A stretch of 6,621 nt of DNA from CAZFBR01 sp035353495 [NCBI: uncultured bacterium] (GTDB taxonomy: Bacteria; DAOPZR01), in contig CAZFBR010000197.1 of assembly GCA_964517215.1 (NCBI GenBank), forward strand, positions 1 through 6,621, read 5' to 3'. The first letter of the stretch is position 1. Each line of letters opens with the position of its first letter. The notes under the pieces were generated by a model, which did no database searches, was not told where the DNA came from, and saw nothing but the letters and a program-made list of their open reading frames with translations. Shown one piece after another: positions 6,237-6,621 of this stretch. The position numbers and the translations under genes are program-made.

Positions 6237-6621
6237 CTACTGGTCCAGCCGCTTGCTCACGCGCAGCGTCACCCCGCCCGCCTCGCCAATCGCAAAGGCG
6301 AAGTCGTCAACCTCCAGCAGCGCCTTGGCCAGGTTGTACTTCTCCGTGTCCTTCAGCGCATTGTCCACCAGGTCACGCACCTGCGAGCTGGTCATGGTCG
6401 GATTGCTCACTTCGACGATGATCGTCTCGCCCTCCACCCGGACTTTGGCCGAGCCCGCCGGGCGCGTCAGCGCCACTGCGGCAACGATCTTGTCCATCGC
6501 CTGCATGAAATAGACCAGGCGATAGCGGCAGTATTTGGTGTTCTTCAACAGCACCTCGATCTCCTGCAGCGCCCGCCGCACCTGGCGATGCTGCAGCCGG
6601 TTCTTGCGCTCCTGTTCGCGA
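6237..6621 (-). CDS. Unrecognised protein, C-terminal part (5' end beyond the window)
   Basis: I cannot assign this protein to a family. The frame stays open from the TAG at 6237-6239 to the right edge, so the true start lies outside. A GTG at 6581 is possible but has no good ribosome binding site, and it would cut a charged helix that continues into the edge (REQERKNRLQHRQVRRALQE). The visible 128 residues begin with this basic, probably coiled or helical stretch. A segment with aromatic residues follows (KYCRYRLVYFMQAMDKIV), then an alternating alpha/beta-like part. That part includes a likely strand pair (AKVRVEGETIIVEVSN), a helix with TSSQVRDLVDNALKDTEKY, and a terminal strand GVTLRVSKRLDQ. 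No transmembrane segment or catalytic motif is visible. It lies 34 nt upstream of the TPR gene in the same orientation, so co-transcription is likely. Confidence 0.7.
   Translation of the reverse strand, partial: REQERKNRLQHRQVRRALQEIEVLLKNTKYCRYRLVYFMQAMDKIVAAVALTRPAGSAKVRVEGETIIVEVSNPTMTSSQVRDLVDNALKDTEKYNLAKALLEVDDFAFAIGEAGGVTLRVSKRLDQ

Noticed and set aside
3611-6421. Very long plus-strand open frame (936 codons) antisense to rplU, prp and the TPR gene
   Set aside because: It lies opposite well-supported genes, has an Arg/Gln/His-rich composition with no domain, and is the usual antisense by-product of GC-rich codon use.
6579-6621. GTG at 6581 as the true start of the rightmost gene
   Set aside because: The frame stays open and coding-like to the edge, with a continuous charged helix across the GTG, and no ribosome binding site precedes it.
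1-6621. Sigma-54 (-24/-12) promoter that the activator at the left edge might control
   Set aside because: I scanned both strands by eye for TGGCAC-N5-TTGC. Near hits such as the TGGCAC on the minus strand around 1970 lack the TTGC half.

Overview
The window is a GC-rich bacterial chromosomal segment with dense, tightly packed genes. Seven complete protein genes and one partial one lie on the minus strand. One partial gene lies on the plus strand and converges on them. Nothing looks mobile: I see no transposase, integrase, tRNA, CRISPR array or long repeat. The Gram-negative-style gene order rplU-rpmA-obgE-proB, the sigma-54 activator and the L27 that starts directly at MAHKKG suggest a Gram-negative lineage. 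A Prp-type protease gene between rplU and rpmA is not what a typical proteobacterium has. A PVC-type phylum is a guess only; the sequence does not settle the taxonomy.

Layout, left to right. 1-672 (+) is the C-terminal part of a sigma-54 activator: the second half of the AAA+ domain plus a Fis-type HTH. 673-750 is a short convergent gap holding a strong stem-loop, probably a two-way terminator. 751-1866 (-) is proB, glutamate 5-kinase. 1867-2054 is a 188-nt non-coding gap with inverted repeats. 2055-3326 (-) is obgE, 3363-3617 (-) is rpmA (L27), 3620-3952 (-) is prp and 3962-4273 (-) is rplU (L21). 4295-4483 (-) encodes a 62-residue single-helix membrane protein. 4499-6202 (-) encodes a 567-residue membrane-anchored TPR protein. 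6237-6621 (-) is the C-terminal part of an unrecognised protein that runs off the right edge.

On the minus strand, transcription runs: unknown protein, TPR protein, small membrane protein, rplU, prp, rpmA, obgE, then proB. Gaps are 34, 15, 21, 9, 2, 36 and 188 nt, so everything through obgE could be one transcript, with proB possibly separate. The core is a ribosome-assembly cluster: two large-subunit proteins, a protease of the family that matures L27, and the Obg GTPase that acts on the 50S subunit. ProB starts proline synthesis.

The most interesting point is a Prp with an intact His22/Cys34 pair next to an L27 that lacks the N-terminal extension Prp normally cuts. The rpmA Shine-Dalgarno is written in the last codons of prp. 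The three genes upstream of rplU make up an uncharacterised, probably envelope-associated module.
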